Shown: in pieces, positions 1 to 5,833 of the stretch
Layout: every line of letters starts with the position of its first letter
Position numbering within the stretch: position 1 is the stretch's first letter
Source: a virus
DNA: 24,554 nt
IMG/VR virus record: IMGVR_UViG_3300034685_000238
Coordinates: 1 to 24,554 of that record
Reading direction: 5' to 3' (one strand)
The notes under the pieces: generated by a model
Database searches by the model: none
What the model was told of the DNA's origin: nothing
Seen by the model: the letters and a program-made list of their open reading frames with translations, nothing else
Made by a program: the position numbers and the translations under genes

Positions 1-47
1 TCATATTGTTTTTTCATATCATATCATATCATATTGTTTTTTCATAT
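1..47. repeat. AT-rich short direct repeat
   Basis: A 19-bp unit (TCATATTGTTTTTTCATAT) occurs exactly at 1-19 and again at 29-47, linked by tandem TCATA units. This is seen directly. The tract is low complexity and no function can be assigned; the unit may continue to the left of the window. Confidence 0.6.
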
Positions 48-400
48 TGATTTTCATCATCATATGTTTCATTCCATATTTAACCAGGAACAAGTCAATA
101 ATAATAACCATCCCCAAAATAATTAGAATAGACATAGACATCTAAGTTGGTTACATACTTACTTCTAATTATAACATTAATACTGACATTATTTCTGTTT
201 ATTATTATTCTTATTATTCTTTTGTTAACCTTTTTATTTTTTTTCTTTCAGGTTTTGTGGAATGGGCTGAGTCCCGCATCTTCCCAGAATATTTTACCAC
301 AGTAGTGGATTTAGTATAACAGTTTGATGCTTGAATCATTGATGTTGCAGTATTATCTTGCTATTTAGAAAAGTCTAATATTATCAATAACTTATATGGT
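48..400. other. Non-coding AT-rich region with a polypyrimidine tract
   Basis: No gene with a plausible start and ribosome binding site is visible on either strand. Plus-strand bases 231-250 are a pyrimidine run ending in CAG. They are followed by a short frame (251-319, ending in TAA) that reads GFVEWAESRIFPEYFTTVVDLV. The frame is formally open back to 146 but has no start codon. The higher GC content of 251-310 and the preceding tract resemble a eukaryotic 3' splice site plus terminal exon. They could also be the remnant of a phage gene, since the minus-strand broken gene at 533-815 encodes a similar FIEWA string. Confidence 0.4.
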
Positions 401-526
401 ATTTAGGCGGTTAAACAATTGTGTATATTTTATGCAGTTATTAAATATTTATACAACTGCTTTGATTAATTTAAAAATCCTTATTTAATAATAATTTATG
501 AGCTAATAATCAATAACCGCCCAAAT
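401..526. repeat. Imperfect inverted repeat with nested palindrome
   Basis: The outer arms ATTTAGGCGGTTA (401-413) and TAACCGCCCAAAT (514-526) are inverted copies with one mismatch. Between them GCAGTT (434-439) and AACTGC (455-460) flank the perfect palindrome TAAATATTTA (442-451). The structure lies just downstream of the broken minus-strand gene ending at 533. It could be a large terminator-like hairpin, a small non-autonomous element, or a protein-binding cruciform. No open frame of note lies inside. Confidence 0.5.
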
Positions 527-532
527 GTTTTT

Positions 533-815
533 TTACAATAATATTATTTTTTGTATACTGAAAGTGGACACAAAAACAGCTTTACTTTTTAAAACTGCGT
601 AGTCCTCATCATAGTCTAATATTGAATAATTATGCCCCAATAAGTAGTTTATGGGTGAGGGGGCATCATATAAACCATAAACAAGAAAGTCTTTGGTTAA
701 AGCCCATTCGATAAATAGGTGGCAATCGAAATTAATAGTTAATATGTTGGGTGGTGAAACCTCTGTTACTATGTTTTTAATTGTTGCGATTTATGGATTT
801 TGTATATTTTTGCAT
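533..815 (-). pseudogene. Frame-broken small protein gene
   Basis: On the minus strand, an ATG at 815-813 about 10 bases after an AAAGG ribosome binding site starts MQKYTKSINRNN and then hits a stop. Shifting by one base opens a frame of about 80 codons that ends at 533-535. It includes TEVSPPNILTINFDCHLFIE and, further on, GLYDAPSPINYLLGHNYSIL. The second frame has protein-like composition but no ATG, GTG or TTG near its beginning. Either the gene is decayed or a one-base indel (real, or a consensus error) lies between about 779 and 790. It sits beyond the terminator at 902-939, so it would need its own promoter; none matching the local promoter family was found. I do not recognise the protein. 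Confidence 0.45.
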
Positions 816-901
816 ATAAAAATATACCTTTAAAAGCCGATATTTTGAGTTATAAAGAATTGTTTTTACCTTATAATATCAACCTATTTGTGCGAATTAA
901 A

Positions 902-939
902 AAGCTTGTATAAGGCTTATTTTAACCTTATACAAGCTT
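902..939. terminator. Strong, probably bidirectional terminator
   Basis: A perfect 14-bp stem (AAGCTTGTATAAGG at 902-915, its complement at 926-939) encloses a 10-base loop. On the minus strand it is followed by a run of five T; on the plus strand by ATTTTT. It lies 5 bases after the stop of the small gene at 944-1089 and would end transcription of the ArdA operon side. Confidence 0.85.
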
Positions 940-943
940 ATTT

Positions 944-1089
944 TTAGTTGAACGATAATTGCCTTACGACATAGACGTCAAGACCTTCGTCATAATATAC
1001 GTCGTAGTATTCAGGGAACTTATCAAGTATTTTTTTTATCTTTTTATTATTATTTTTATTCTTGCCATTTCTTTTAAATTCTTTTTCAT
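944..1089 (-). pseudogene. Small acidic-tailed protein, frameshifted at its fifth base run
   Basis: An AGGAGG ribosome binding site lies 5 bases before ATG at 1089-1087, but that frame gives only 17 codons (MKKNLKEMARIKIIIKR). The frame one base back is open from the start to TAA at 944-946. It reads as a lysine/asparagine-rich N-terminus followed by ILDKFPEYYDVYYDEGLDVY and VVRQLSFN. Adding one A to the run after the ATG (ATGAAAAAG to ATGAAAAAAG) would restore a 49-residue protein starting MKKEFKRNGKNK. The gene has its own promoter (1118-1145) and terminator (902-939), so it looks like a real transcription unit. The frame break may be a sequencing or assembly indel, genuine decay, or slippage. 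The product is not recognised. Confidence 0.55.
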
Positions 1090-1117
1090 ATTAGCCTCCT
1101 TTTTTATTGTTAATACT

Positions 1118-1145
1118 ATAATATAGCTTTTTTTATATTAGTCAA
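1118..1145 (-). promoter_or_regulatory. Promoter for the small frameshifted gene
   Basis: Reading on the minus strand, -35 TTGACT (1145-1140) and -10 TATTAT (1123-1118) are separated by exactly 16 bases. The -35 overlaps the stop codon of the gene ending at 1138. It is followed by an AGGAGG ribosome binding site and ATG at 1089. Confidence 0.6.
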
Positions 1146-1644
1146 CAAGCTCATTAAGCTCTTCGTCTATATTTGGAAGCTCTGTTTCTCCATTTAAATT
1201 ATACTTTATTGTCTTGAGAGGCTCTGCTCCGTAGAGTCTTCCTGTAGCCTTTTCTTCCACTATTATTTCAGGAAGGTTTGTTGATACCAATCCATATTCA
1301 CTAACGCCGAGCGCCCCATTCGGACTATTCCATATTTCGTATTTTAGTGTGATTGAATTACTATCCAACTCAGTAATAACCTTGAACGTAGAGTCGCCTC
1401 TGTAGCCACACTTCCTTCCAACATTAAAGACATTCCAATCTTTTTCGGGAACTAAAACATAGTTCCCTTTTGCAGTTTTAACTATTTTGGCATCTTTAAT
1501 TGGGAACTTTATGTTGTTGTGTCCGTCTACATCAAGCTTCCCAATTAGTTTCTTATTAACCCAGAGTCTGAAGCTATTTCTACCGTGTCTCTCACTACCG
1601 AAGTCAGCCTTAAAAAAATCCCCTATTTGTTCTACCTTTGACAT
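1138..1644 (-). CDS. Hypothetical protein, last gene of the ArdA operon
   Basis: A 168-residue soluble protein of unknown function. The start ATG at 1644 follows GAGAGGTG at good distance. It has no signal peptide or membrane segment. The N-terminal third (residues 1-60) is lysine-rich; the centre alternates hydrophobic and polar residues as in a beta-rich fold (KVITELDSNSITLKYEIWN); the last 15 residues are acidic (PNIDEELNELVD). It lies 15 bases downstream of the 168-residue gene at 1660-2166 and is probably co-transcribed from the promoter ahead of ardA. By position it may be an anti-defence or host-takeover protein, but nothing in the sequence shows that directly. Confidence 0.75.
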   Translation of the reverse strand: MSKVEQIGDFFKADFGSERHGRNSFRLWVNKKLIGKLDVDGHNNIKFPIKDAKIVKTAKGNYVLVPEKDWNVFNVGRKCGYRGDSTFKVITELDSNSITLKYEIWNSPNGALGVSEYGLVSTNLPEIIVEEKATGRLYGAEPLKTIKYNLNGETELPNIDEELNELVD

Positions 1645-1659
1645 AATAACACCTCTCTT

Positions 1660-2166
1660 TTATATTCCCATTATAAACGTTACTTCAATATCTGTTTCAA
1701 AGTCTTCCACCCATAAAGGCTCTTGTTGTAGCAAGAACCTAATTGTGTGCTCTGCTAAAATATCTTTATTCTCATCTTCCCAAATCTCATCATAAGAATA
1801 AAGACTTAAATAACCATCTCTGCTTGTTGTTACTTGCTTGAGATATTCGTCATAACCCTCTATTTGTTTTGCTTGCTCTATGAGCTTGCTTAGGTCATCT
1901 TCACTTATATCAGCAAATATTTCGTCGGTAGAATAATTGTAAGCATTTGGACAAATTAAAGATTCATACTTGATATTTATCCCATATCTGTCGTTAAACT
2001 CATCCAACCATTGCTTACAATATTCTTCCTGTAATCTTCTCCAAGATTTATCAGAGGCTCGCTCAAGAGCCTCTTCGCCATAAATAATACTTACATAATT
2101 TTCTATTATACTATCGTGTATGCTTTCGTAAAATCCGCCGAATGGGACGATTATTTTGTAGCTCAT
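1660..2166 (-). CDS. Hypothetical acidic protein in the ArdA operon
   Basis: A 168-residue protein of unknown function. The start ATG at 2166 lies 4 bases after AGGAGG and overlaps the stop of the upstream 72-residue gene (ATGA), so the two are translationally coupled. It opens with VPFGGFYESIHDSIIENYVS, a segment I associate with small phage and plasmid proteins of unknown function, though I cannot name a family. It is rich in Asp, Glu, Trp and Tyr and clearly acidic overall, and has no membrane segment. Acidity and co-transcription with ardA suggest, as inference only, a DNA mimic or another antirestriction function. Confidence 0.75.
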   Translation of the reverse strand: MSYKIIVPFGGFYESIHDSIIENYVSIIYGEEALERASDKSWRRLQEEYCKQWLDEFNDRYGINIKYESLICPNAYNYSTDEIFADISEDDLSKLIEQAKQIEGYDEYLKQVTTSRDGYLSLYSYDEIWEDENKDILAEHTIRFLLQQEPLWVEDFETDIEVTFIMGI

Positions 2167-2381
2167 AAAGCCTCCTCTTCTACTCTTTCTATACTGTTTA
2201 ATTTTACATTGGTGAAACGGCTTTCCAACTCACTTTCTTCAGTTGGGACATATCCGCCAATTTCACCCTCCATTATTTCTTGGATTATTCCTGCAAGCTC
2301 GTTACTACTATCAGCCTCTATTATATAGGTGAAGTCCCATATTTTTTCCTCTTTAACTTCCACTCTAATTTGATATTTCAT
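2163..2381 (-). CDS. Small acidic hypothetical protein
   Basis: A 72-residue protein starting MKYQIRVEVKEEK, with a GGAGG ribosome binding site 5 bases before the ATG at 2381. Residues 1-25 look like two beta strands, followed by a helix (SNELAGIIQEIMEGE) and an acidic C-terminus (ERVEEEAL). It sits 12 bases after ardA and overlaps the next gene by 4 bases (ATGA). Function is unknown; size, acidity and operon position are typical of accessory phage early genes. Confidence 0.7.
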   Translation of the reverse strand: MKYQIRVEVKEEKIWDFTYIIEADSSNELAGIIQEIMEGEIGGYVPTEESELESRFTNVKLNSIERVEEEAL

Positions 2382-2393
2382 AATAACCTCCTA

Positions 2394-2885
2394 TTATCCA
2401 TTATAGAAAAATACGCCTTCTGACGTTTCATAGTAGTCGTCGTAAGATAGGTCATTACCTAACTTTTCAAAGTCTATATAATACTTCAGACTTTCACTCA
2501 CTTTTCCATAAATCCCTTCGTCAACAAGCTCTTCGGCTACTTCTGCCAAAGACATTCCTTCGTAAAAAATTACATCAATAATTTTACCAAAGGCATCTTC
2601 AACGTCCTCTCCTCTATGCTCAACCAGAAAGTTAAATTTTGCCCTGTCTTCCTCATCAAGCTCTAAATAGCCCCAAAGATGTTTCGATACCCCAGACTCG
2701 TTCCAAGCCCAATCAGGAACGTTATCGGCGTCTTGAAACATAAATTCGGGGTCTTTCTCGTCAGCGTGCAATTCTCTACACGCTTCCATAAATTCCTCGT
2801 AGCTATCATAGTCTTCTAAGTCAAGCCACTCTCCCTGCAAACTTCCTTCACTATACTTGCGGTATGTTGATACGTAAATTCTCAT
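2394..2885 (-). CDS. ardA: ArdA-type antirestriction protein
   Basis: A predicted DNA-mimic protein that inhibits type I restriction-modification enzymes; ArdA dimers imitate bent B-DNA through surface carboxylates. Recognised from MRIYVSTYRKYSEGSLQGEW at the N-terminus, CRELHADEKDPEFMFQD near residues 37-53, and the C-terminal helical part with EGMSLAEVAEELVDEGIYGK and SLKYYIDFEKLGNDL. Length (163 residues) is normal for the family, and Asp/Glu are very abundant. The ATG at 2885 is chosen because GAGGTG sits 5 bases upstream; an in-frame ATG 12 bases earlier (2897) overlaps that ribosome binding site and is unlikely. First gene of a four-gene operon with its own promoter (2931-2958). Confidence 0.93.
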   Translation of the reverse strand: MRIYVSTYRKYSEGSLQGEWLDLEDYDSYEEFMEACRELHADEKDPEFMFQDADNVPDWAWNESGVSKHLWGYLELDEEDRAKFNFLVEHRGEDVEDAFGKIIDVIFYEGMSLAEVAEELVDEGIYGKVSESLKYYIDFEKLGNDLSYDDYYETSEGVFFYNG

Positions 2886-2907
2886 AAAGCACCTCAATCG
2901 TTTTATT

Positions 2908-2958
2908 TAACTTTTTCAAGTTATAATTCTAATATATACAAGCAGAATACGAAATCAA
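2908..2958 (-). promoter_or_regulatory. ardA promoter plus 5' UTR stem-loop
   Basis: On the minus strand: -35 TTGATT (2958-2953), 16-base spacer, -10 TATATT (2936-2931). Just past the expected start point, a hairpin TAACTT-GAAA-AAGTTA (2923-2908) has a 6-bp stem and a GNRA tetraloop. The ardA ribosome binding site follows. The block from -35 to the RBS is nearly the same as those at 3484-3534 and 4167-4217. Confidence 0.75.
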
Positions 2959-2998
2959 GTGCTTGATAAACTTTTTTACATAACTTACAAGTTGTAAA

Positions 2999-3022
2999 AA
3001 TAGGGGCATAATTGCCCCTATT
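2999..3022 (-). terminator. Terminator overlapping the stop of the 147-residue gene
   Basis: A perfect 10-bp stem AATAGGGGCA / TGCCCCTATT with a 4-base loop is followed on the minus strand by TTTTTAC. The TAG stop codon of the gene at 3018-3461 lies inside the stem. Confidence 0.85.
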
Positions 3023-3461
3023 CTATTGGAGTTATATTCAAAGTCACATCACCTAAATCGCTTTCAATATCTATGCGATACTTCTTGCGAGGCTTCATAT
3101 CGTTTATTTGCAGATTTTCTTCTAATAGCAGATAAGACCCGCTTTCCCTCAGGTAATAATAAAACCTATACTCACCATAGGTTTGACGATTAATCGTAAC
3201 TGTATCAATTATTTGAATAGCGTCATAGATAAAATCACTCTTAAAATACATAACTGTTTTGTTGAATAATTCCCACATAGGCTCTAATATTGCGGCATAT
3301 CTGTGATAGTTGATTTTTATTTTTGTTACTTTGTAGTGCCAAGTGGCATAGTTGAGCAACAAATCCTCATCCTGAATTCCTTTCTTCATAGCCTCGACTA
3401 TCTCAGAGTGCGTTTTCCCGTTACTAAGTGGTATGTTACTAATCGCTTCTAATAATTTCAT
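3018..3461 (-). CDS. Hypothetical protein, monocistronic cassette
   Basis: A 147-residue protein of unknown function, start ATG at 3461 after GAGAGGTG. The N-terminal part (residues 1-40) is helical (NGKTHSEIVEAMKKGIQDED). The middle is rich in Tyr and aromatic residues (ATWHYKVTKIKINYHRY; YGEYRFYYYLRESGSYLLLE), suggesting a small beta-rich domain. There is no signal peptide or membrane segment. It has its own promoter (3507-3534) and a terminator at its stop, so it is expressed alone. The upstream control block is a near copy of that of ardA, which suggests the same timing and probably a related role in early host takeover. No family was recognised. Confidence 0.75.
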   Translation of the reverse strand: MKLLEAISNIPLSNGKTHSEIVEAMKKGIQDEDLLLNYATWHYKVTKIKINYHRYAAILEPMWELFNKTVMYFKSDFIYDAIQIIDTVTINRQTYGEYRFYYYLRESGSYLLLEENLQINDMKPRKKYRIDIESDLGDVTLNITPIE

Positions 3462-3483
3462 AAAGCACCTCTCTAATTTTATT

Positions 3484-3534
3484 TAACTTTTTCAAGTTAT
3501 AATTCTAATATATACAAGCAGAATACGAAATCAA
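3484..3534 (-). promoter_or_regulatory. Promoter plus 5' UTR stem-loop for the 147-residue gene
   Basis: -35 TTGATT (3534-3529), 16-base spacer, -10 TATATT (3512-3507), then hairpin TAACTT-GAAA-AAGTTA (3499-3484) and GAGAGGTG. Sequence from -35 to hairpin is identical to the ardA promoter block. Confidence 0.75.
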
Positions 3535-3585
3535 GTTATTGATTGACTATAAAAACACTTTTATTCATAGTGATTTAAGTAAAAA

Positions 3586-3609
3586 AATAAGGGGCATAAG
3601 CCCCCTATT
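3586..3609 (-). terminator. Terminator overlapping the stop of the 178-residue gene
   Basis: The stem AATAGGGGGC / GCCCCTTATT (one G-T pair) with loop TTAT is followed by a T7 run on the minus strand. The TAA stop at 3608-3610 falls at the base of the stem. Confidence 0.85.
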
Positions 3610-4144
3610 ATATATAAGCCAAATCTTCATCTGTTAAGGGAAGAAGATACTCTAACTGGTTTTGCAAATATTCAAAATCAATATCTGTGAAAGTTCTTCT
3701 TGCCCACTCCATTATTTGTGGGATTTCCTTATCTCTATCAAATATGTCGTAGCTCCCATAAGAATTGCTTTCGTAGTCAATACCGTTGATACTCAGTTCA
3801 AATATCAACGGCAAATCCCATAAATAGTTGTGTATTACCCTTTTTAACTCTTCAATATCAGGCTTTATCCCAATAATCTTTTCATACTCTTTTAAATTAA
3901 TAAGAATTTTTACTCTGTCACCTTGACCATAACCGTAAGAGTAGAATCTGTAATATTCAGCGTCTTCACAATATTCACCATCTAAATTCCCCCAACAAGT
4001 ATAAATATAAGCCCCTTCATAAACTTTGGAGAAATTCTCCTCAAAGTTCATTCTCGCGTCCCAAGTAGACCTGTAGCAATTGATTTCAATACCAACGCCC
4101 CTACTGTTGCAATCATAATTGTTAATTCTTCCCTTACTAAACAT
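3608..4144 (-). CDS. Hypothetical tyrosine-rich protein, monocistronic cassette
   Basis: A 178-residue protein of unknown function, start ATG at 4144 after GAGAGGTG. It is strongly aromatic and acidic (EYCEDAEYYRFYSYGYGQGD; YESNSYGSYDIFDRDKEIP) with five Cys. The C-terminus is helical (FEYLQNQLEYLLPLTDEDLAYI). No membrane segment. Own promoter (4190-4217) and terminator (3586-3609). Like its neighbour at 3018 it shares the ardA-type control block, so it belongs to the same set of early cassettes. No catalytic motif could be identified. High acidity is compatible with a mimic of nucleic acid, which is inference only. Confidence 0.75.
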   Translation of the reverse strand: MFSKGRINNYDCNSRGVGIEINCYRSTWDARMNFEENFSKVYEGAYIYTCWGNLDGEYCEDAEYYRFYSYGYGQGDRVKILINLKEYEKIIGIKPDIEELKRVIHNYLWDLPLIFELSINGIDYESNSYGSYDIFDRDKEIPQIMEWARRTFTDIDFEYLQNQLEYLLPLTDEDLAYI

Positions 4145-4166
4145 AAAGCACCTCTCTAATTTTATT

Positions 4167-4217
4167 TAACTTTTTCAAGTTATAACTCAAATATATTAAC
4201 TCAGAATACTAAATCAA
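4167..4217 (-). promoter_or_regulatory. Promoter plus 5' UTR stem-loop for the 178-residue gene
   Basis: -35 TTGATT (4217-4212), 16-base spacer, -10 TATATT (4195-4190), then hairpin TAACTT-GAAA-AAGTTA (4182-4167). Third copy of the ardA-type block, with several substitutions in the spacer but unchanged hexamers and hairpin. Confidence 0.75.
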
Positions 4218-4337
4218 GTGATTTATTGATTAATTGACGACTTTTCTTCATAACGAAGCCACAGAAGGCTCTCTGACGCAAGATAGGTCTTTTAATATAT
4301 ATTTACTTTAAATTAAAATTACAATTGAATGTGGGAC

Positions 4338-4388
4338 GAGTCTTGCCCCCTCAGAGGTATTGTTTTTACTTGCAAGAGGACAAGACTC
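4338..4388. other. Structured non-coding segment downstream of the 44-residue gene
   Basis: Arms GAGTCTTG (4338-4345) and CAAGACTC (4381-4388) form a perfect 8-bp stem that can be extended by CCTC/GAGG after a bulge. No T run follows on the minus strand, so it is not a classical terminator. The surrounding 4230-4394 holds no convincing gene. Possible roles are mRNA 3'-end protection or a small RNA; nothing in the sequence decides this. Confidence 0.4.
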
Positions 4389-4394
4389 AAGAGA

Positions 4395-4529
4395 CTACTT
4401 ATCATAGAAAATATCTTTGATAATTGCTATTGCTACATAAGAGAATATTAGTTTCTCATATCCGATTGTCTCCCCGATTTTAGCAAAGCCTAACAGGAAG
4501 ACAATTCCCCAAAATAGCACCGCAATCAT
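4395..4529 (-). CDS. Small membrane protein (44 residues)
   Basis: Too short for a usual gene caller, but with clear signals. ATG at 4529, product MIAVLFWGIVFLLGFAKIGE followed by a second hydrophobic segment (LIFSYVAIAIIKDIFYDK); stop TAG at 4395-4397. Residues 2-17 form a membrane helix and 27-41 a second amphipathic or membrane helix. Translation is coupled to a six-codon leader (4526-4546) that carries the strong GGAGGTG site; the gene itself has only AAGG nearby. It has its own promoter at 4577-4604. Small phage membrane proteins of this kind often act in superinfection exclusion or membrane modification; the actual role is unknown. Confidence 0.6.
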   Translation of the reverse strand: MIAVLFWGIVFLLGFAKIGETIGYEKLIFSYVAIAIIKDIFYDK

Positions 4530-4546
4530 AAGCTAACCTTTTCCAT
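4526..4546 (-). CDS. Six-codon leader peptide MEKVSL
   Basis: ATG at 4546 lies 5 bases after GGAGG and reads MEKVSL, then TGA overlaps the ATG of the 44-residue gene (ATGA). The strong ribosome binding site serves this mini-ORF, so the membrane protein is probably made by translational coupling. It could be incidental, but the spacing and overlap are typical of coupled leaders. Confidence 0.4.
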   Translation of the reverse strand: MEKVSL

Positions 4547-4576
4547 AATCACCTCCTACAATTACTTTATATTATT

Positions 4577-4604
4577 ATAATACGCCCGCATACGCCGTTT
4601 TCAA
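4577..4604 (-). promoter_or_regulatory. Promoter for the 44-residue membrane protein
   Basis: -35 TTGAAA (4604-4599), 16-base GC-richer spacer, -10 TATTAT (4582-4577). The -35 overlaps the TGA stop of the 5' nuclease gene (4601-4603). Confidence 0.6.
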
Positions 4605-5536
4605 TTCTTTTTGGGATTATCCGAATAAAAAGCTTGAGGTATGAATTCCATTTCTTTCCCCTTAAAGGCATTAATATTTAAACTCTTAAAATACTTGTTC
4701 ATACCGTCAATCCAATCGTTAAGAGTTTTTGTTTGATTAAGCGGACAGGTTGGAGCTAACCTCTCTTCTTCATAAAATATCTTCATTAAATTTTCGTTAG
4801 GCAAATATATCAGATTATAATTTCTATAGAAGTTAGCTTTTAATCTCTCATCTTTTTCTAACAGCTTAAAAAACTTATCTTCATTGAGTAAGTATTCCTC
4901 AATTCTCTTTTTGGTAAGCGCTGTTTGCCTCTTCCCTACAGAAACAAAAGTGTCGTCGTCAGATAAAAAATTTGGTATTCCATCTATTTTATCCCCAGTT
5001 AAGATTTGCTCAAATAAGAACTGTTTAGGTCTATCACAAATGATATACTCATTCTTTGAAGGATTATATAAAGTAACATTAGGGAATCTTAGCAGTTGTT
5101 TAAAGTCTTTATCTCCAGAAAAAATAAAGACTCTATTATCAGCACTATACTTAGCAGTTATACAAGCAATAATATCGTCAGCCTCAAATCCGTATTCCTT
5201 AACTATATTATAAGGAAAATAGTCATTTAAAGCTTGTTGCAATTCGTCAAGGCTATTATGTAAGTCTTCGATTGAAAACCTATCGTCAGTTGATTTTGGC
5301 TTCCTTAAAGCTTTATAATAAGGAAAGACATCTTTTCTCCAAGAGTGACTATCATTAGCTATAAATAGATAGTCTAATTCAAAATCTTTAACCAACCTTC
5401 TGATAGTGTTAAGCATAAAATACTTGTGCATATTCATCTTTTCTTCTTCACTCTTAACTTCAGGACTTGCCGAAATCATCCCAAAGAATGAAGAATATCC
5501 AATTTGGCTGAAATCCAATACTCCGTAGTTTTTCAT
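4601..5536 (-). CDS. T4 RNase H-like 5'-3' exonuclease / flap nuclease
   Basis: A predicted FEN-1/T4 RNase H family nuclease that removes RNA primers and 5' flaps from lagging-strand fragments. Acidic metal ligands are seen in family order: D8 (GVLDFS), D62 (IANDSHSWR, with the helical-arch Arg/Lys region after it), E118/D120/D121 (GFEADDIIA), D142/D144 (FSGDKDFKQLL) and D182/D185 (TGDKIDGIPN, the helix-hairpin-helix region). Length is 311 residues, close to T4 RNase H. ATG at 5536 is preferred because GAGGTG lies 5 bases upstream; an alternative start 12 codons earlier (5572) overlaps the promoter hairpin. Own promoter at 5583-5610. It would work with the ligase at 10283-11572 and the DnaE-type polymerase. 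Confidence 0.9.
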   Translation of the reverse strand: MKNYGVLDFSQIGYSSFFGMISASPEVKSEEEKMNMHKYFMLNTIRRLVKDFELDYLFIANDSHSWRKDVFPYYKALRKPKSTDDRFSIEDLHNSLDELQQALNDYFPYNIVKEYGFEADDIIACITAKYSADNRVFIFSGDKDFKQLLRFPNVTLYNPSKNEYIICDRPKQFLFEQILTGDKIDGIPNFLSDDDTFVSVGKRQTALTKKRIEEYLLNEDKFFKLLEKDERLKANFYRNYNLIYLPNENLMKIFYEEERLAPTCPLNQTKTLNDWIDGMNKYFKSLNINAFKGKEMEFIPQAFYSDNPKKN

Positions 5537-5559
5537 AACGCACCTCGCTATTATATTAT

Positions 5560-5610
5560 TAGCTTTTTTCAAGCTATTTAGTAATATAGTCTTACAGAAC
5601 TTAAAATCAA
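5560..5610 (-). promoter_or_regulatory. 5' nuclease promoter plus 5' UTR stem-loop
   Basis: -35 TTGATT (5610-5605), 16-base spacer, -10 TATATT (5588-5583), hairpin TAGCTT-GAAAA-AAGCTA (5576-5560). Compared with the ardA hairpin (TAACTT/AAGTTA), an A-T pair is replaced by G-C on both sides. This compensatory change supports a real RNA stem. Confidence 0.75.
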
Positions 5611-5773
5611 GCGGTTAATTTATTATGTAGATATTTATCTATTGAGCTATGGCAAATAATTATGTTTGATACTGTATGCAGAAATTAACATAGTCCCATA
5701 TAAATATACTCAGCCTTATGTTTTTATATGAAAAAGATGTTTTCTACTGTTCACATTATTTTTCAGCGTGATA
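5611..5773. other. Non-coding AT-rich gap, left part
   Basis: No gene is supported on either strand. It contains one inverted copy (about 5677-5686) of the TTCTGCATA core found twice at 5774-5821. Otherwise only AT-rich sequence is seen. Confidence 0.5.
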
Positions 5774-5821
5774 ATTCTGCATAAAGCATAATTATTAATA
5801 TTCTGCATAAGGCATAGTTAT
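5774..5821. repeat. Tandem 22-bp iteron-like repeats
   Basis: Two copies of a 22-bp unit (ATTCTGCATA(A)-type) at 5774-5795 and 5800-5821 differ at two positions and have a 26-bp period. The second copy, with the bases after it, forms the inverted repeat TGCATAA-N7-TTATGCA. The 26-bp phasing places the copies roughly on similar helix faces, as in protein-binding iterons. Confidence 0.7.
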
Positions 5822-5833
5822 GCACGGGAAATA

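Noticed and set aside
2886-2897. Longer ardA start (MRCFMRIY)
   Set aside because: That ATG overlaps the GAGGTG site that serves the MRIYVSTY start, and the family begins at MRIYV.
4230-4394. tRNA or riboswitch downstream of the 44-residue gene
   Set aside because: A long stem is present but no cloverleaf, CCA end or known aptamer pattern could be drawn; left as an unassigned structured segment.
5537-5572. Longer N-terminus for the 5' nuclease
   Set aside because: The 12 extra codons include the RBS and the conserved 5' UTR hairpin; the family begins just before the first catalytic Asp.
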